A stretch of DNA of 64,000 bases from the NCBI RefSeq assembly GCF_037975245.1, contig NC_092572.1, positions 4,983,501 to 5,047,500 of the forward strand, in the 5' to 3' direction. Below, piece after piece: positions 49,501 to 57,359 of the stretch. The stretch comes from Apostichopus japonicus. Its lineage: Eukaryota; Echinodermata; Holothuroidea; Aspidochirotida; Stichopodidae. The notes under the pieces are model-generated. The model worked only from the letters and a program-made list of their open reading frames with translations. It made no database searches and was not told the DNA's origin. The translations under genes were made by a program, and so were the position numbers. Position 1 is the first letter of the stretch; every line of letters begins with the position of its first letter.

Positions 49501-50004
49501 GAGTGGATAAAGGCGGTGGCATTTGAAGCAATGAGGGGTTAGCAATCGTGAGGTTCTGGGTTTGATACCCCGGCCGGGTAATAGTAAGGTGGGTTTTTCA
49601 TCCAAGAGCAATCTACGGTTTTCCCATCTGAAATGACTTTCTCAATTGAAAAGATTCCAAATTTGAGTCAAAATGTTAAATTGGAAGCCACCTGACTTGT
49701 AAGTCGTAAGCCCTTGCGGGTTTCTCCCACATTATGCTGCTGATTATTATTATGTGGGTTGCTGGCTGACATATTTTTTTAACCGAATGACATTCCACAT
49801 TTTTGTCAAGTGATGAAGTCATGTAACTGTCTTGTTCCCAACATGATAAACATTGAATACAGGGCTTAGTATTTCTGAGATCCAGTTCATATTCCTGTTC
49901 GTTCGGAAGAATTTGCAGAATATAACAGCATCTTCTACCTCTTTAACGGACGATTATTTTTGGTTCCTTGCTTTAGCAAAAGGAACCTATGCAGTCAGGT
50001 TGGC

Positions 50005-50036
<32 letters not shown>

Positions 50037-53000
50037 GTGTGTGTGTCTGTGACACTTGCTTGGGTACGCTCTATCTCAATAAGGGAATGTTAGATTGAGG
50101 CCAAACTTGGACTATAGATCCGCCATATGGAGAAGGTGTGCCCTATTGTTTTTGGTGCCCACAAAGGTCACCAAAGGTCAGTTATGGTCCAAAAACCGAA
50201 AATATTAAAACTGCAATAACTCCCAGTGCCAATGTGCGACAAGATTGATATTTTGGGACAAGTTGTGAACTGGTTAGGGGAGCATTTTCAAACTTAACGG
50301 TCATGTGATCCAAGGTCACCAAAGGTCAATTAATGATAAAAAACTAGTATTTTTGCAATAACTTGAGAACGAAATGTCTGTTAGGGTTGGGAGTTGCCTC
50401 AATGTAATCAAATTGTCGACCCGCATCTGGGTGACCCTTGACCTCAATTTGACCTCTGGTGACCTTTTCGTGTTTTTGGGATTTTTACAGTTTGGATGCT
50501 ATTTTCAGATGTCAAAGGTACCTTCTGATCATAAATGTCAATAGGTTGAGCCCGTGTGACCTTTATGTGCGAAGTTATATGGGGTCAAAGTTTTTCGGTC
50601 AGAGTTAGGATGGTTGTACAGACTTGTCGTTTTGTTTTTTGGAATCAGAAGATTAAACTGCATCTGAAACCAAGGTCAAAAGGTCAAAGGTCACATTAGA
50701 AAAAATGTGCTTATTTTGGGAGGAAACGAGCAAAAAAGAAAATGTTTGGTTTTGATGCTAGATTTGGATATCAAAGGTACCTTTCGATCAAAAATGTCAA
50801 TTGGTTGACACCCGTGTGACCTTCGTGTGCGAAGTTATACGAGGTCAAAGTTAATTTTCAGACATTTAATGCAACAACTCCCAGTTCCAAGGTGTGACAT
50901 GGTTGATATTTTTGGACCAGTTGCAAATGGTATAGGGGAATATTTTCAAAGTTAACGGTCATGTGATCCGAGGTCACCAAAGGTCAATTAATGTCAAAAA
51001 ACTAGTATTTTGGGGGTAGAAAATGGGCAAGGAAAAAAAATGTTTGAATTTTTATAGTTTGATGCTCTAATTTAGGTTTCATCAATCAAAAATGTCAATA
51101 AGTTGACCCAAGATGACCTTTGTATGTTAAGTTATATGAGGTCAAAGTTAATTTTCAGACATTTAGTGTAATAACTCCCAGTGCCAAGGTGTTACACAGT
51201 TGATATTTTGAGACAAGTTGCAAATGGTATAGGGGAATATTTTCAAACTTAACGGTCATGTGATCCGAGGTCACCAAAGGTCAATTAATGATAAAAAACT
51301 AGTATTTTTTGCGATAACTTGAGAACAAATTGTCCGTTAGGGTTGGGAGTTGCTTCAATGTAATCCAATTGTTGACCCGCATCTGGGTGACCCTTGACCT
51401 CAATTTGACCTCTGGTGACCTCTGGTGACCTTTTTAGTGTTTTAGGGATTTTTACAGTTTTGATGCTATTTTCAGATGTCAAAGGTACCTTCTGATCATA
51501 AATGTCAATGGGTTGACCCCCGTGTGACCTTCGTGTGCGAAGTTATATGAGGTCAAAGTTAATTTTCAGACATTTAATGCAATAACTCTCAGTTCCAAGG
51601 TGTGACAAGGTTGATATTTTTGGAGTAGTTGCAAATGGTATTGGGGAATAGTTTCAAACTTAACGGTCATGTGATACAAGGTCACCAAAGGTCAATTAAT
51701 GATAAAAAACTAGTATTTTTGCGACAACTTGAGAACAAATTGTCCGTTAGGGTTGGGAGTTGCTTCAATGTAATCCAATTGTCGACCCGCATCTGGTCGA
51801 CCCTTGACCTCAATTTGACCTCTGGTGACCTTTTCGTGTTTTGTGGATTTTACAGTTTCGATGCTATTTTCAGTTTTTAAATGTACCTTCTGATCATAAA
51901 TGTCAATGGGTTGACCCCCATTTGACCTTCGTATGCGAAGTTATTTGAGGTCAAAGTTAATTTTCACACATTTAATGCAATAACTCCCAGTGCCAAGGTG
52001 TGACAAGGTTGATTTTTTTGGACAAGTTGCAAATGGTATAGGGGAATATTTTCAAACTTAACGGTCATGTGATCCAAGGTCACCAAAGGTCAGCTAATGT
52101 TAAAAAAGTAGTATTATGGGGGAGAAAATGGGCAAAGAAAAAATGTTTGAATTTTTTACAGTCATGCTCTATTTAGGTCTCACCGATCAAAAATTTCAAT
52201 TGGTTGAACTCCGGGTGACCTTTGTCTGTGAAGTTACATACAAGTTCAAAGTTAATTTTTTGACATTTAATGCAATTAAATCTCAATGCCAAGGTGTGAC
52301 ATGGTTGATATTTTGGGACAAGTTGTGAATGGGGTGGTGGAACATTTTGAAACTTAAAGGTCATGTCATCTGAGGTCACCATTGTTATCATATCTGTTGA
52401 CACGCTTGTAGGTCTCTTATATTTCTTACATTTGCGACGCCATATTTAGATCTCAAAAGTGCCTTTTGATAAAAAATCCGGTCACATTTTGTGATCACAA
52501 AAGTGTTGGCTATAGTGTTGGTTACTTTATGGGAACATGTAGGACCACAATTACTTGGACTATTTCAGCCCAATCTTGCCCGATAATATTATGTGTATTG
52601 TCATATACCCCAAGCAAGGAACCACAGTGCCCTTGGGCTCTTGTTTCATTTTGGTTTCCGTAGGACGGTGAAGAGATTCAGGTCATCCGCAGTATGCTCC
52701 GTACTCTACGCAGTAATCTGAGCAGTCAGGACCCCAGCCATCATTCCTTAGACATCCTAGAGCAGAGTATATCGTCATTATTGCAAGAACAAGCGCCCTC
52801 TAAACCTCCTCCGGTGAGTGTATAACATGACTGTCAAGTCTGCCTGTAGAAAAATAGTCCTCCTGAAATTCACTCGAGCATTAATAATTTGTTACTTGAT
52901 AGCATAAACTATCCCATTTACTGCCATTAGGATTCATGCTTGAGCGCACATAATTAATTGACCAGCCACCTTATGATTGCAAACACAAGTGCTCTAAAAA

Positions 53001-56000
53001 ATAAATGGCCAGCAATACTTTTCTGTGTGAAAACAAATTTCGCTTGACCACTGAATTAGCACACTGTGTGTTAAATCATGCATTTGTGCAGAGGAGTATT
53101 CAGTATGGCTAACTCGGATAGATATTCAATTTCCCATGTTTATGGCCAAAAACAGGGGACTTGGATGGTATTTGTTATAGGAAGGGAAGATCGTAATGTA
53201 AAACAAACAGTTGGAACTAATTACCTTTCTCTCTTGTATTAATGTATAAAGTGGACGGTGTTTGTATTAAGTCCATGTATTAAGTGAATGTATTAAGTCC
53301 ATCACCCTTTATCTCTCTCTCTTTCATCCTTTCATTTACAGAGAGGACCAGATAATTCTTTGTCGAGGTTCAACAGTGGTGTGGGTCTTCCTAGTAGGTC
53401 TCCTGTTCCAAGTGATATGAGAAGAAGCCCCATGGTAACATCTATGGGTAAGTCACAGAACCACATGATACCATCTATGGGTAAGTCACAGAACCCCATG
53501 GTACCATCCATGAGGAAGTCACAAAGCCCTATGGTACCATCTATGGGTAGTCTCAGAGCCCCATAGAAATCTATGGGTATGTCACAAAACCCCATGGTAC
53601 CATATATGGTTAAGTCTCAGAGCCCCATAGAAATCTATGTGTAAGTCACAGAGCCTCATGATACCATCTATGGGTAAGTCACAGAGCCCCATGATACCAT
53701 CAGTGAGTAAGTCACAGAGGGCCATGGTTACATCTATAGGTAAGTCACAAATACTGAATGTAAACTTTAAGGAAAAATAACAATAACAATGACAATTTTT
53801 TTTCTTTTTCTTCCTTACTACCTTTCTGGCTTCCTTCCAAAACGTGTCATTGTCCAGGATAAAATCCCCTATCATTATAGTGATGTGACAACTAGGTGAG
53901 AAGTATAAGAGTCCTTTAAACACTAGCCATGTTTAGAAGTGTTTTGTTAATTCTAAGGAGTATCATGGAATGAAAGCTTTGGGGGGGAGAGAGAGTAGGG
54001 CTGGGAGGGTTGTGGAACAGGGGAAGGGTAAGGCATTAAACAAAGAGATCTTATAGCAGTTTTTTGATGATGTTACTAAATTTGTTTCATATTTTTGGTT
54101 ACTTTCAGCTCGCACGAGAAGTCCAATGCAGAGTAAAGATATGCAGAGCCAACCTCAGACGAAGGTGCTGTACTTTACCGAGAGAACGGTCACTCCATTC
54201 ATGACCTCTATACCAAGAAGGTAAAGGTCAAAGGTCACAAGCATCTGTAAGATCCCAATCATATGAAAAAGGAGATAGCATGTGTTAAAGTAGCATTTTG
54301 CGTCCTTTTCTATGATTTTTCTCAACCTAACTGACTCCACTATGCCATAACAACATACATAACTACCTTATCTTACTTCAAATGTTGGCATAAAAGTCGA
54401 AAAATTTGCAACTTTCAACTTTTTTTTTCTCCAAGATATTTTCCGTTGAGATCCCAATAAACCTCGCCCATAATATGAATATTTAAACCTACGAACGTCA
54501 TTGACCAATACGTAATACAACACTATGCTTGATTTGTGTACAGTTTATATGGCAGCTGTACCAGGGAGTTCCATAACAACCCCCTAGTTGTACCAACGCA
54601 AAGTCTTGAATCTATTTTTAGCAACGGCTCATAACTAAACCTGCATCTCTGATTGGTTGAATTCAAAGTAGTGGGTTGGGGGGAACTGTTTGCGATTAAT
54701 TTTAAATGTGGAATTTGTCGTGGACACTTTTCTCATTATCTGCAAATATCCTTAATTACTCGCCAATTAACGTTGTTCGCTGGGAAAAACTTGGCTAATA
54801 TCTTAGTTTGCTGTTTTGTGATTGATATATGTAAAAAAAACTTGATGGACATGTCAAAAAAGTAGAAACTGCGACCAAATGCAAAATGCTGCTTTAATGT
54901 CATGTGAATATCAAATGTTGAAAGGAATGAAATCTGCTTTCTAAGCAGATCATCAACAGAATATCAGAAAACATTGTTTTTTGCGTTATTGTCACAACAG
55001 ATTTCCAATAACCCCCTCCAAGTAGCGGAATCATCTGAGCAATCAATATTTTTTTCTCTCGTCTCAAATCTACAGGTTAGGCGAAGTTACGTTGAGAGAT
55101 TTTAAGAGCATATTTGACAAAGAAGGTGAATACAGGTATCACTTCAAGGCCTTGGATCCTGAGTTTGGTACAGTTAAAGAAGAGGTTAGTGTGGACTGTT
55201 GTTGTTACAATGTATATGATTAAAGGTATGACAGTCATTGGGTGATCACTCAGATAGTGGTGGAGAATGGAAGGCTATGATGTGTTAGACATGTTGTCCT
55301 ACATGTCGTGTGGCTCAGTGGTGGGCAGTGGTAGGCTGTCCTACTTTTGTCAGCCAGGGTAGTGTACTCATGGTAGCTGTGACAGCCGTATGACTCAATC
55401 TTTTATTTTACAATCATCATCGATTCATCTCTAATCGAGAGACGGAGAAAATAAACCAGCCTGAAATCAACGGAACTTTCTAATCATGTGTGTTATAAGC
55501 TGTATATATATATATTTATTGGAGCTAGGCTTGTGCTAATAGCCTACCACATCATTCCCCCTATGGCAAAGAATAGTACCAACTCTACTGAGCTATAAAT
55601 CATCGTCATAGCGACACAGCCACATTACACTGTATTGAATGTGTAGTTAACAGTATGGAATGTAACCTAGCAAACATATATTGATGGCCATTTTATCATC
55701 ATGGCCTTTATTACAATGTCTTCAAATAGCTACAATCTAGCAAAGATACATCAGTTATGTATTGTTATGCTCCTTGCAGAAATCTGGATATCAAATCCAT
55801 AACTTTATCAGATTCAAATTAATCTCATTTTGGAGCATTTTGTAGCAAACTGTCAACACAAGTACATTGTGTAATTATGGAACAATCAGAGATATGTAAA
55901 TTACTATCGATACTTCTTTTGATGTACACTTTGGATCTGTTAATTGTGAAACTTTCAGTTGACAACGTAAAAACGAAGAGCAAAATATGACACACATGTT

Positions 56001-56540
56001 CTAACATGTAAATCTACTTGAAATCTGACAACATTAAAGGGTGTGAAGACTCACGCAAAAAGAAACTTCTAATGCCGGTAATCTGACCTAGTTTCGAATG
56101 AGGTGTAACAGAAGTGTTAGACACCACCATCTCTCCCAGAAAATACACACACAGCTTGCTACCGTCGGTAATTAGACACTAGTGTACAGTCAGTACATAC
56201 AGCTGCGGTCAATACCCACAGCACAGTGTACAAACAATACAGCGATGGACATCTCAGGTCCAGCTAAATATAACAATGAATCATGTTTCATTACTGTCTG
56301 CATTTTATAGCAACAAGCAGGAAACGTCACTTGCAAGCAACGTAGAGTTAACTTTTTCAGAGCGCGGCACGCGGTTTGGGGCGAGTCTTCAATGCCTTTA
56401 ATGGCTTGAATCCAGCTTGATGAAACCTTTATTTTTTCATTTTCTCCAAAACTTGCTCCCTTCAGGTCGTTGACGATGATGACATCCTACCTGGATGGGA
56501 GGGGAAGATTGTCGGCTGGGTGGAAGAGGACAACGGTTGA
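31505..56540 (+). CDS. DIXDC1: Dixin (DIX domain-containing protein 1, Ccd1) orthologue, 18 coding exons
   Basis: Joining 18 exons gives 2163 nt, 720 residues plus stop, close to the roughly 680 residues of the vertebrate long form. Seen: a calponin-homology segment beginning [16 protein letters not shown] (about residues 27-130), an Ala/Ser/Pro linker (130-290), a coiled coil (about 290-540), a Ser/Pro/Met linker (588-640) and a DIX domain (641-720) starting [14 protein letters not shown] and ending [10 protein letters not shown]. All junctions are GT-AG and phases agree. Family knowledge: dixin binds Dishevelled and Axin through its DIX domain, promotes Wnt/beta-catenin signalling in the cytoplasm, and the CH-containing isoform associates with actin. 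Introns range from 372 to 4248 bp and carry many mobile elements. The start is fixed by an in-frame TGA two codons before the ATG. Uncertain points are exon 5 and which exon 15 donor is used. No 5' UTR exon or polyA site could be fixed. Confidence 0.93.
32467..32596 (+). CDS. DIXDC1: dixin exon 2 (first half of CH domain)
   Basis: A pyrimidine-rich TTTTCAG acceptor precedes [19 protein letters not shown], followed by [21 protein letters not shown] and a GTGAGT donor, phase 1. This is the most diagnostic dixin CH segment. The reading frame stays open into both introns, making an apparent 130-codon ORF that is not the real gene boundary. Confidence 0.93.
32597..34081. other. dixin intron 2, 5' part
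   Basis: Intronic. Contains GCCTAGG-rich words (32750-33120), C tracts and a 104-codon ORF (33515-33829) that I do not recognise and do not consider a gene. Confidence 0.5.
34082..35440. repeat. tandem segmental duplication in dixin intron 2
   Basis: 34140-34440 and 34510-35400 are near-copies in the same orientation (shared CACTGTATCTTGCACTAAAG, CAGTGAAAGTCAATATATAC, GGTGATCGATAAAGGAAG). The second copy is interrupted by the foldback element at 34679-35237, so the duplication came before the insertion. Confidence 0.85.
34679..35237. mobile_element. foldback MITE, family 1, copy 2
   Basis: 559 bases in dixin intron 2. Left end AAGGATTGGTTCAGGTGT, right end its inverse, flanked by TA. Arms include TGATGTCACATCCTCAC and its inverse. 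The matching empty site (TTATTTTACTTTC near 34300) lies in the neighbouring duplicate. Inverse-oriented relative of 5361-5937. Confidence 0.88.
35628..35753 (+). CDS. DIXDC1: dixin exon 3 (middle of CH domain)
   Basis: TTTTCAG acceptor, then [14 protein letters not shown] followed by [21 protein letters not shown] and TSAK, with a GTGAGA donor. Phase 1 in, phase 1 out. The helix ENVERVLQF and the basic KRIRMH stretch match the dixin CH domain. Confidence 0.92.
36062..36465. repeat. palindromic minisatellite in dixin intron 3
   Basis: About 17 degenerate units of 22-26 bases, each TTCAACTTNTCAAACCATAA(T/A)GG or close. The 13-base core AACCATAATGGTT is itself a near palindrome (AACCATTATGGTT in some units). 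Confidence 0.88.
36779..37049 (+). CDS. DIXDC1: dixin exon 4 (end of CH domain and Ala-rich linker)
   Basis: Acceptor GACAG, then [23 protein letters not shown] closing the CH domain. A Ser/Thr/Pro/Gly linker follows, then an alanine-rich stretch ([18 protein letters not shown]) and IHRYRDH before a GTGAGT donor. Vertebrate dixin has an Ala-rich run and an RYRQR motif at the same place. The DNA is locally GC-rich, unlike the flanking introns. Confidence 0.92.
37156..37435. mobile_element. palindromic MITE family 3, copy 2 (expanded), dixin intron 4
   Basis: Starts CATGCTTCAAAGTACTCGTA and ends GTGCATTGAAGCATGATATG in inverse. The internal block (GGATATAGTTAGGAACTGTT, CATACTGTCAGTATGAGTA) is present three times in tandem. 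Confidence 0.7.
38771..38848 (+). CDS. DIXDC1: dixin exon 5 (probable cassette exon in linker)
   Basis: 78 bases between CTCTCTAG and a weak donor (GTACCC), phase 2 in and out, encoding [20 protein letters not shown] with flanking residues. It keeps frame whether included or skipped. A second acceptor (CACAG) lies 6 bases inside. It is supported by frame and composition but has no strong family match, so it may be alternative or have another 3' end. Confidence 0.6.
38849..43096. other. dixin intron 5 (4.2 kb)
   Basis: Longest intron. Besides the MITE at 41228 it holds a local duplication: the block with GCAGCTTTACATCACTTTAAC and AGGATGTACCAGGAA occurs at about 41485-41640 and again 41665-41890. 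A 110-codon ORF at 42193-42525 has no recognised homology. Confidence 0.5.
41228..41445. mobile_element. palindromic MITE family 3, copy 3, dixin intron 5
   Basis: CATGCTTTAAAGCACTCATA then CTGACAGTATGAACAGTTCC, and in inverse CAAACTGTCAGTATGATTGC with AAAGCATGACAGG. A second left end at 41230-41275 indicates a partial duplication. Confidence 0.7.
43097..43233 (+). CDS. DIXDC1: dixin exon 6 (Ser/Gly/Pro linker)
   Basis: Acceptor CGTTAG, then [20 protein letters not shown], followed by [19 protein letters not shown] and TSDSDQ, donor GTTTGT. Phase 2 in, phase 1 out. Serine-rich and probably disordered; several SP/TP sites could be phosphorylated (inference). The frame joins correctly to exons 5 and 7. 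Confidence 0.8.
43606..43748 (+). CDS. DIXDC1: dixin exon 7 (start of coiled coil)
   Basis: Strong pyrimidine tract and TTCCAG acceptor, then [20 protein letters not shown] and [20 protein letters not shown], ending LLLQLQEL at a GTAATG donor, phase 0. ETLLEEQE corresponds to the vertebrate SWEEQLLEQQE segment that opens the coiled coil. The last ~50 bases and the donor are copied twice in the following intron. Confidence 0.88.
43700..43995 (+). repeat. tandem triplication of exon 7 end and donor
   Basis: The exon 7 3' end CTTCAACTTCAGGAACTG/GTAATG plus about 60 bases of intron is repeated at 43832-43921 and 43946-44020. Decoy donors lie at 43852 and 43965 (real one 43749). Copy 3 also retains an earlier part of the exon (CATCAAACATGTTGGACAC). 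Confidence 0.9.
44347..44439 (+). CDS. DIXDC1: dixin exon 8
   Basis: TTTCTAG acceptor, 31 codons ([19 protein letters not shown]..., ending STPKEQV), GTAAGT donor, phase 0-0. It matches the vertebrate LLLNGSLPEDEQE acidic break between coiled-coil segments. Confidence 0.88.
45003..45107 (+). CDS. DIXDC1: dixin exon 9 (coiled coil)
   Basis: Acceptor GGTCAG, 35 codons ([18 protein letters not shown]..., ending CRDLQGTK), GTAAGA donor, phase 0-0. Heptad-type coiled coil corresponding to the vertebrate IIIQSRLDQSMEEN segment. Confidence 0.9.
45867..45971 (+). CDS. DIXDC1: dixin exon 10 (coiled coil)
   Basis: CTCTCTAG acceptor, 35 codons ([20 protein letters not shown]..., ending LEAEC), GTGAGT donor, phase 0-0. 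Corresponds to the vertebrate LQQRLTQQDTSVLQLKQELL segment. Confidence 0.9.
46495..46641 (+). CDS. DIXDC1: dixin exon 11 (coiled coil)
   Basis: Acceptor TTTCAG, 49 codons including [20 protein letters not shown] and [19 protein letters not shown], donor GTTCGT, phase 0-0. Corresponds to vertebrate LQRKLDERNRLLGEYKKELGQ and KDRLLQQHQAKLEEAL. Confidence 0.92.
46690..47275 (-). mobile_element. Penelope-like element fragment in dixin intron 11
   Basis: A hammerhead-like hairpin (minus strand: TTGAAGA, A, GATCC/GGATC stem, GAAACGTCAGG; 46717-46743), purine-rich non-coding sequence, and a minus-strand ORF at 47271-47074. The hairpin end is shared with the inverted pair at 57220-57350. Assignment rests mainly on the hairpin terminus. 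Confidence 0.45.
47972..48079 (+). CDS. DIXDC1: dixin exon 12 (coiled coil)
   Basis: Acceptor TCTTCAG, 36 codons ([18 protein letters not shown]..., ending RLERVNYAE), donor GTAAAT, phase 0-0. Leucine/glutamine heptads. A 20-base near copy of part of this exon lies at 48141-48160 in the next intron. Confidence 0.87.
49300..49389 (+). CDS. DIXDC1: dixin exon 13 (coiled coil)
   Basis: Preceded by a long T tract and TTTCAG; 30 codons ([20 protein letters not shown]..., ending ENNSAK), donor GTAGAT, phase 0-0. Continues the coiled coil. Confidence 0.85.
49486..49770 (+). mobile_element. tRNA-derived SINE in dixin intron 13
   Basis: GTGGCCGAGTGGATAAAGGC (A box, Ser/Leu tRNA-like) and GGGTTTGATACCCC (decayed B box) about 60 bases apart, followed by a non-tRNA tail and an ATTATTATTATG end. 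Decayed B box and absent acceptor pairing argue against a functional tRNA. Confidence 0.7.
49965..52650. repeat. large AGGTCA-rich tandem array in dixin intron 13
   Basis: Bounded by TTGGTTCCTTGCTTTAGC at the left and AGCAAGGAACC (52613-52623) at the right, an inverted terminal match. A GT microsatellite (50005-50048) follows the left end. The landmark AACTTAACGGTCATGTGAT recurs at about 50292, 50951, 51248, 51657, 52057 and 52352, giving units of roughly 300 and 400 bases. Most units carry AGGTCACCAAAGGTCA; long units add TGACCTCAATTTGACCTC and TGGTGACCT. A partial relative lies at 17350. Confidence 0.88.
52664..52813 (+). CDS. DIXDC1: dixin exon 14 (end of coiled coil)
   Basis: Acceptor CCGTAG, 50 codons including [20 protein letters not shown] and [18 protein letters not shown], donor GTGAGT, phase 0-0. 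It matches vertebrate LQLVRDALRSLRNSFSGHDP and IDSLEQGISSLMERL well. Confidence 0.93.
53342..53447 (+). CDS. DIXDC1: dixin exon 15 (Ser/Pro/Met linker, multiple possible donors)
   Basis: Acceptor TTTACAG, then [20 protein letters not shown] and [15 protein letters not shown], ending phase 1 at ATGG before GTAAGT. The 3' end lies inside a 33-bp minisatellite. In-phase alternative donors at 53481 and 53547 would add 11 or 33 residues (units like [11 protein letters not shown]). I give the first donor; which is used cannot be seen. Confidence 0.75.
53430..53755 (+). repeat. 33-bp minisatellite spanning the exon 15/intron 15 boundary
   Basis: About ten units of 33 bases (two shortened to 30-31), each roughly CCATCTATGGGTAAGTCACA followed by GAGCCCCATGGTA. 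The 5' splice motif GTAAGT is intact at 53448, 53481, 53641, 53674, 53707 and 53740; variants GTAGTC (53547) and GTATGT (53577); lost at 53514 and 53610. Confidence 0.92.
54109..54220 (+). CDS. DIXDC1: dixin exon 16 (start of DIX domain)
   Basis: Acceptor CTTTCAG, phase 1 in, [18 protein letters not shown] then [19 protein letters not shown], donor GTAAAG, phase 2 out. The second part is the first strands of the DIX domain and matches vertebrate [20 protein letters not shown]. Confidence 0.95.
54288..54894. mobile_element. MITE family 4, copy 1, dixin intron 16
   Basis: 607 bases, ends AAGTAGCATTTTGCGTCC and, inward from the right, AAGCAGCATTTTGCATTT, flanked by TA. Homologous to 61462-62267. 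No coding capacity. Confidence 0.82.
55076..55184 (+). CDS. DIXDC1: dixin exon 17 (DIX domain core)
   Basis: Acceptor [25 protein letters not shown] followed by [19 protein letters not shown], donor GTTAGT, phase 2 in, 0 out. [18 protein letters not shown] is nearly invariant in dixins and carries the DIX interface used for head-to-tail polymerisation (family knowledge). Confidence 0.96.
56037..56398. mobile_element. MITE family 2, copy 2, dixin intron 17
   Basis: 362 bases, inverse homologue of 13287-13650, flanked by TA. It ends 67 bases before the exon 18 acceptor. Confidence 0.82.
56466..56540 (+). CDS. DIXDC1: dixin exon 18 (end of DIX domain, stop)
   Basis: Acceptor CCTTCAG, 24 codons [18 protein letters not shown] then VEEDNG and TGA. 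Matches vertebrate [21 protein letters not shown]; the protein ends at the same place. Confidence 0.96.
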   Translation, partial: VVDDDDILPGWEGKIVGWVEEDNG

Positions 56541-57220
56541 AGAGAAATCTCATTTGTAACCCCTCAAGAGCTGATGTGTATGACAGAGGGCGCCAGACCT
56601 AGCATATTGTCGCACAGTTGAGCGGGTGTGAACGGAATTGTCAAAAGTTTTGAAAAAGTGTCAGTGGAAAAAAAATTAGCAGTGCAATGTTTTGCTTAAG
56701 AAATTGAGTATGTGTTAGTTGAAGCTTTGAAAAGCATCGCCGCTATTGGCCGCCAAAGGAGAGAATAGCACTGTCATCTCTCCCTCCCACCCCACCATCC
56801 CACCTGCTACCACTCTCCCACCCCCATCCCACCTCATACCACTCTCCCACCTCAGATTCAGCTCCCACTCATCCCACTCACCAACGAAATTACTTTCATT
56901 TCTGCTATGGGAGTTTAGACACAAATTGTATGGGAAAACAGTAACCAAACCTGCCCACCCCCTCACCCACCCCCCCACCCTCCCACCTTCCATCCAGCAC
57001 TTTGTCTGTTTTCCTCGTGTAATGTAGTTCTCTGTTGTGATGCCGTCGTTTGGCCGTCATCTAAATATGTTGTATGTCCGGGTATATATCTGTGTGTGTG
57101 CTTTCAGTGCTACACCTATTGTTTTTTTTTTGGCAGGGATAACTAGTGTCAGCAGTCAGTGACATAGTATGGTGTAATAGAAGAAGTATTTAGTGTTTAC
57201 TTCTTTCATAGGCTGTGTAA
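56541..57220 (+). other. probable start of dixin 3' UTR
   Basis: Follows the stop codon. C-rich, CCCACC-rich stretch at 56780-56995; a T tract at 57121-57130. No coding sequence. The polyA site is not clear: AATAAA occurs at 58441 among other places, but none is distinguished. Confidence 0.4.
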
Positions 57221-57352
57221 AAGGAAGTTGGCCTGACGTTTCGATCCTACCAGGATCTTCTTCAAAGGCTAATATAATTTTCTTCAAAGGTATTTTAGCC
57301 TTTGAAGAAGATCCTGCTAAGATCGAAACGTCAGGCCAACTTACTTTTACAC
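57220..57352. repeat. inverted pair of Penelope-type hairpin ends
   Basis: GTAAAAGGAAGTTGGCCTGA...AAAGGCTAA (57226-57273) is inverted at 57297-57351 with a spacer of about 25 bases. Each arm contains the TTGAAGA-A-GATC stem-GAAACG hammerhead-like core. Confidence 0.85.
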
Positions 57353-57359
57353 ATTCTCC

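Noticed and set aside
49487-49575. tRNA gene (Ser/Leu-like)
   Set aside because: B box is decayed, acceptor stem does not pair, and a SINE-like tail follows.
53332-53923. Minus-strand ORFs with DLPIDGTMGLC-type repeats
   Set aside because: Antisense of the exon 15 minisatellite; the + strand reading joins dixin exons in phase.
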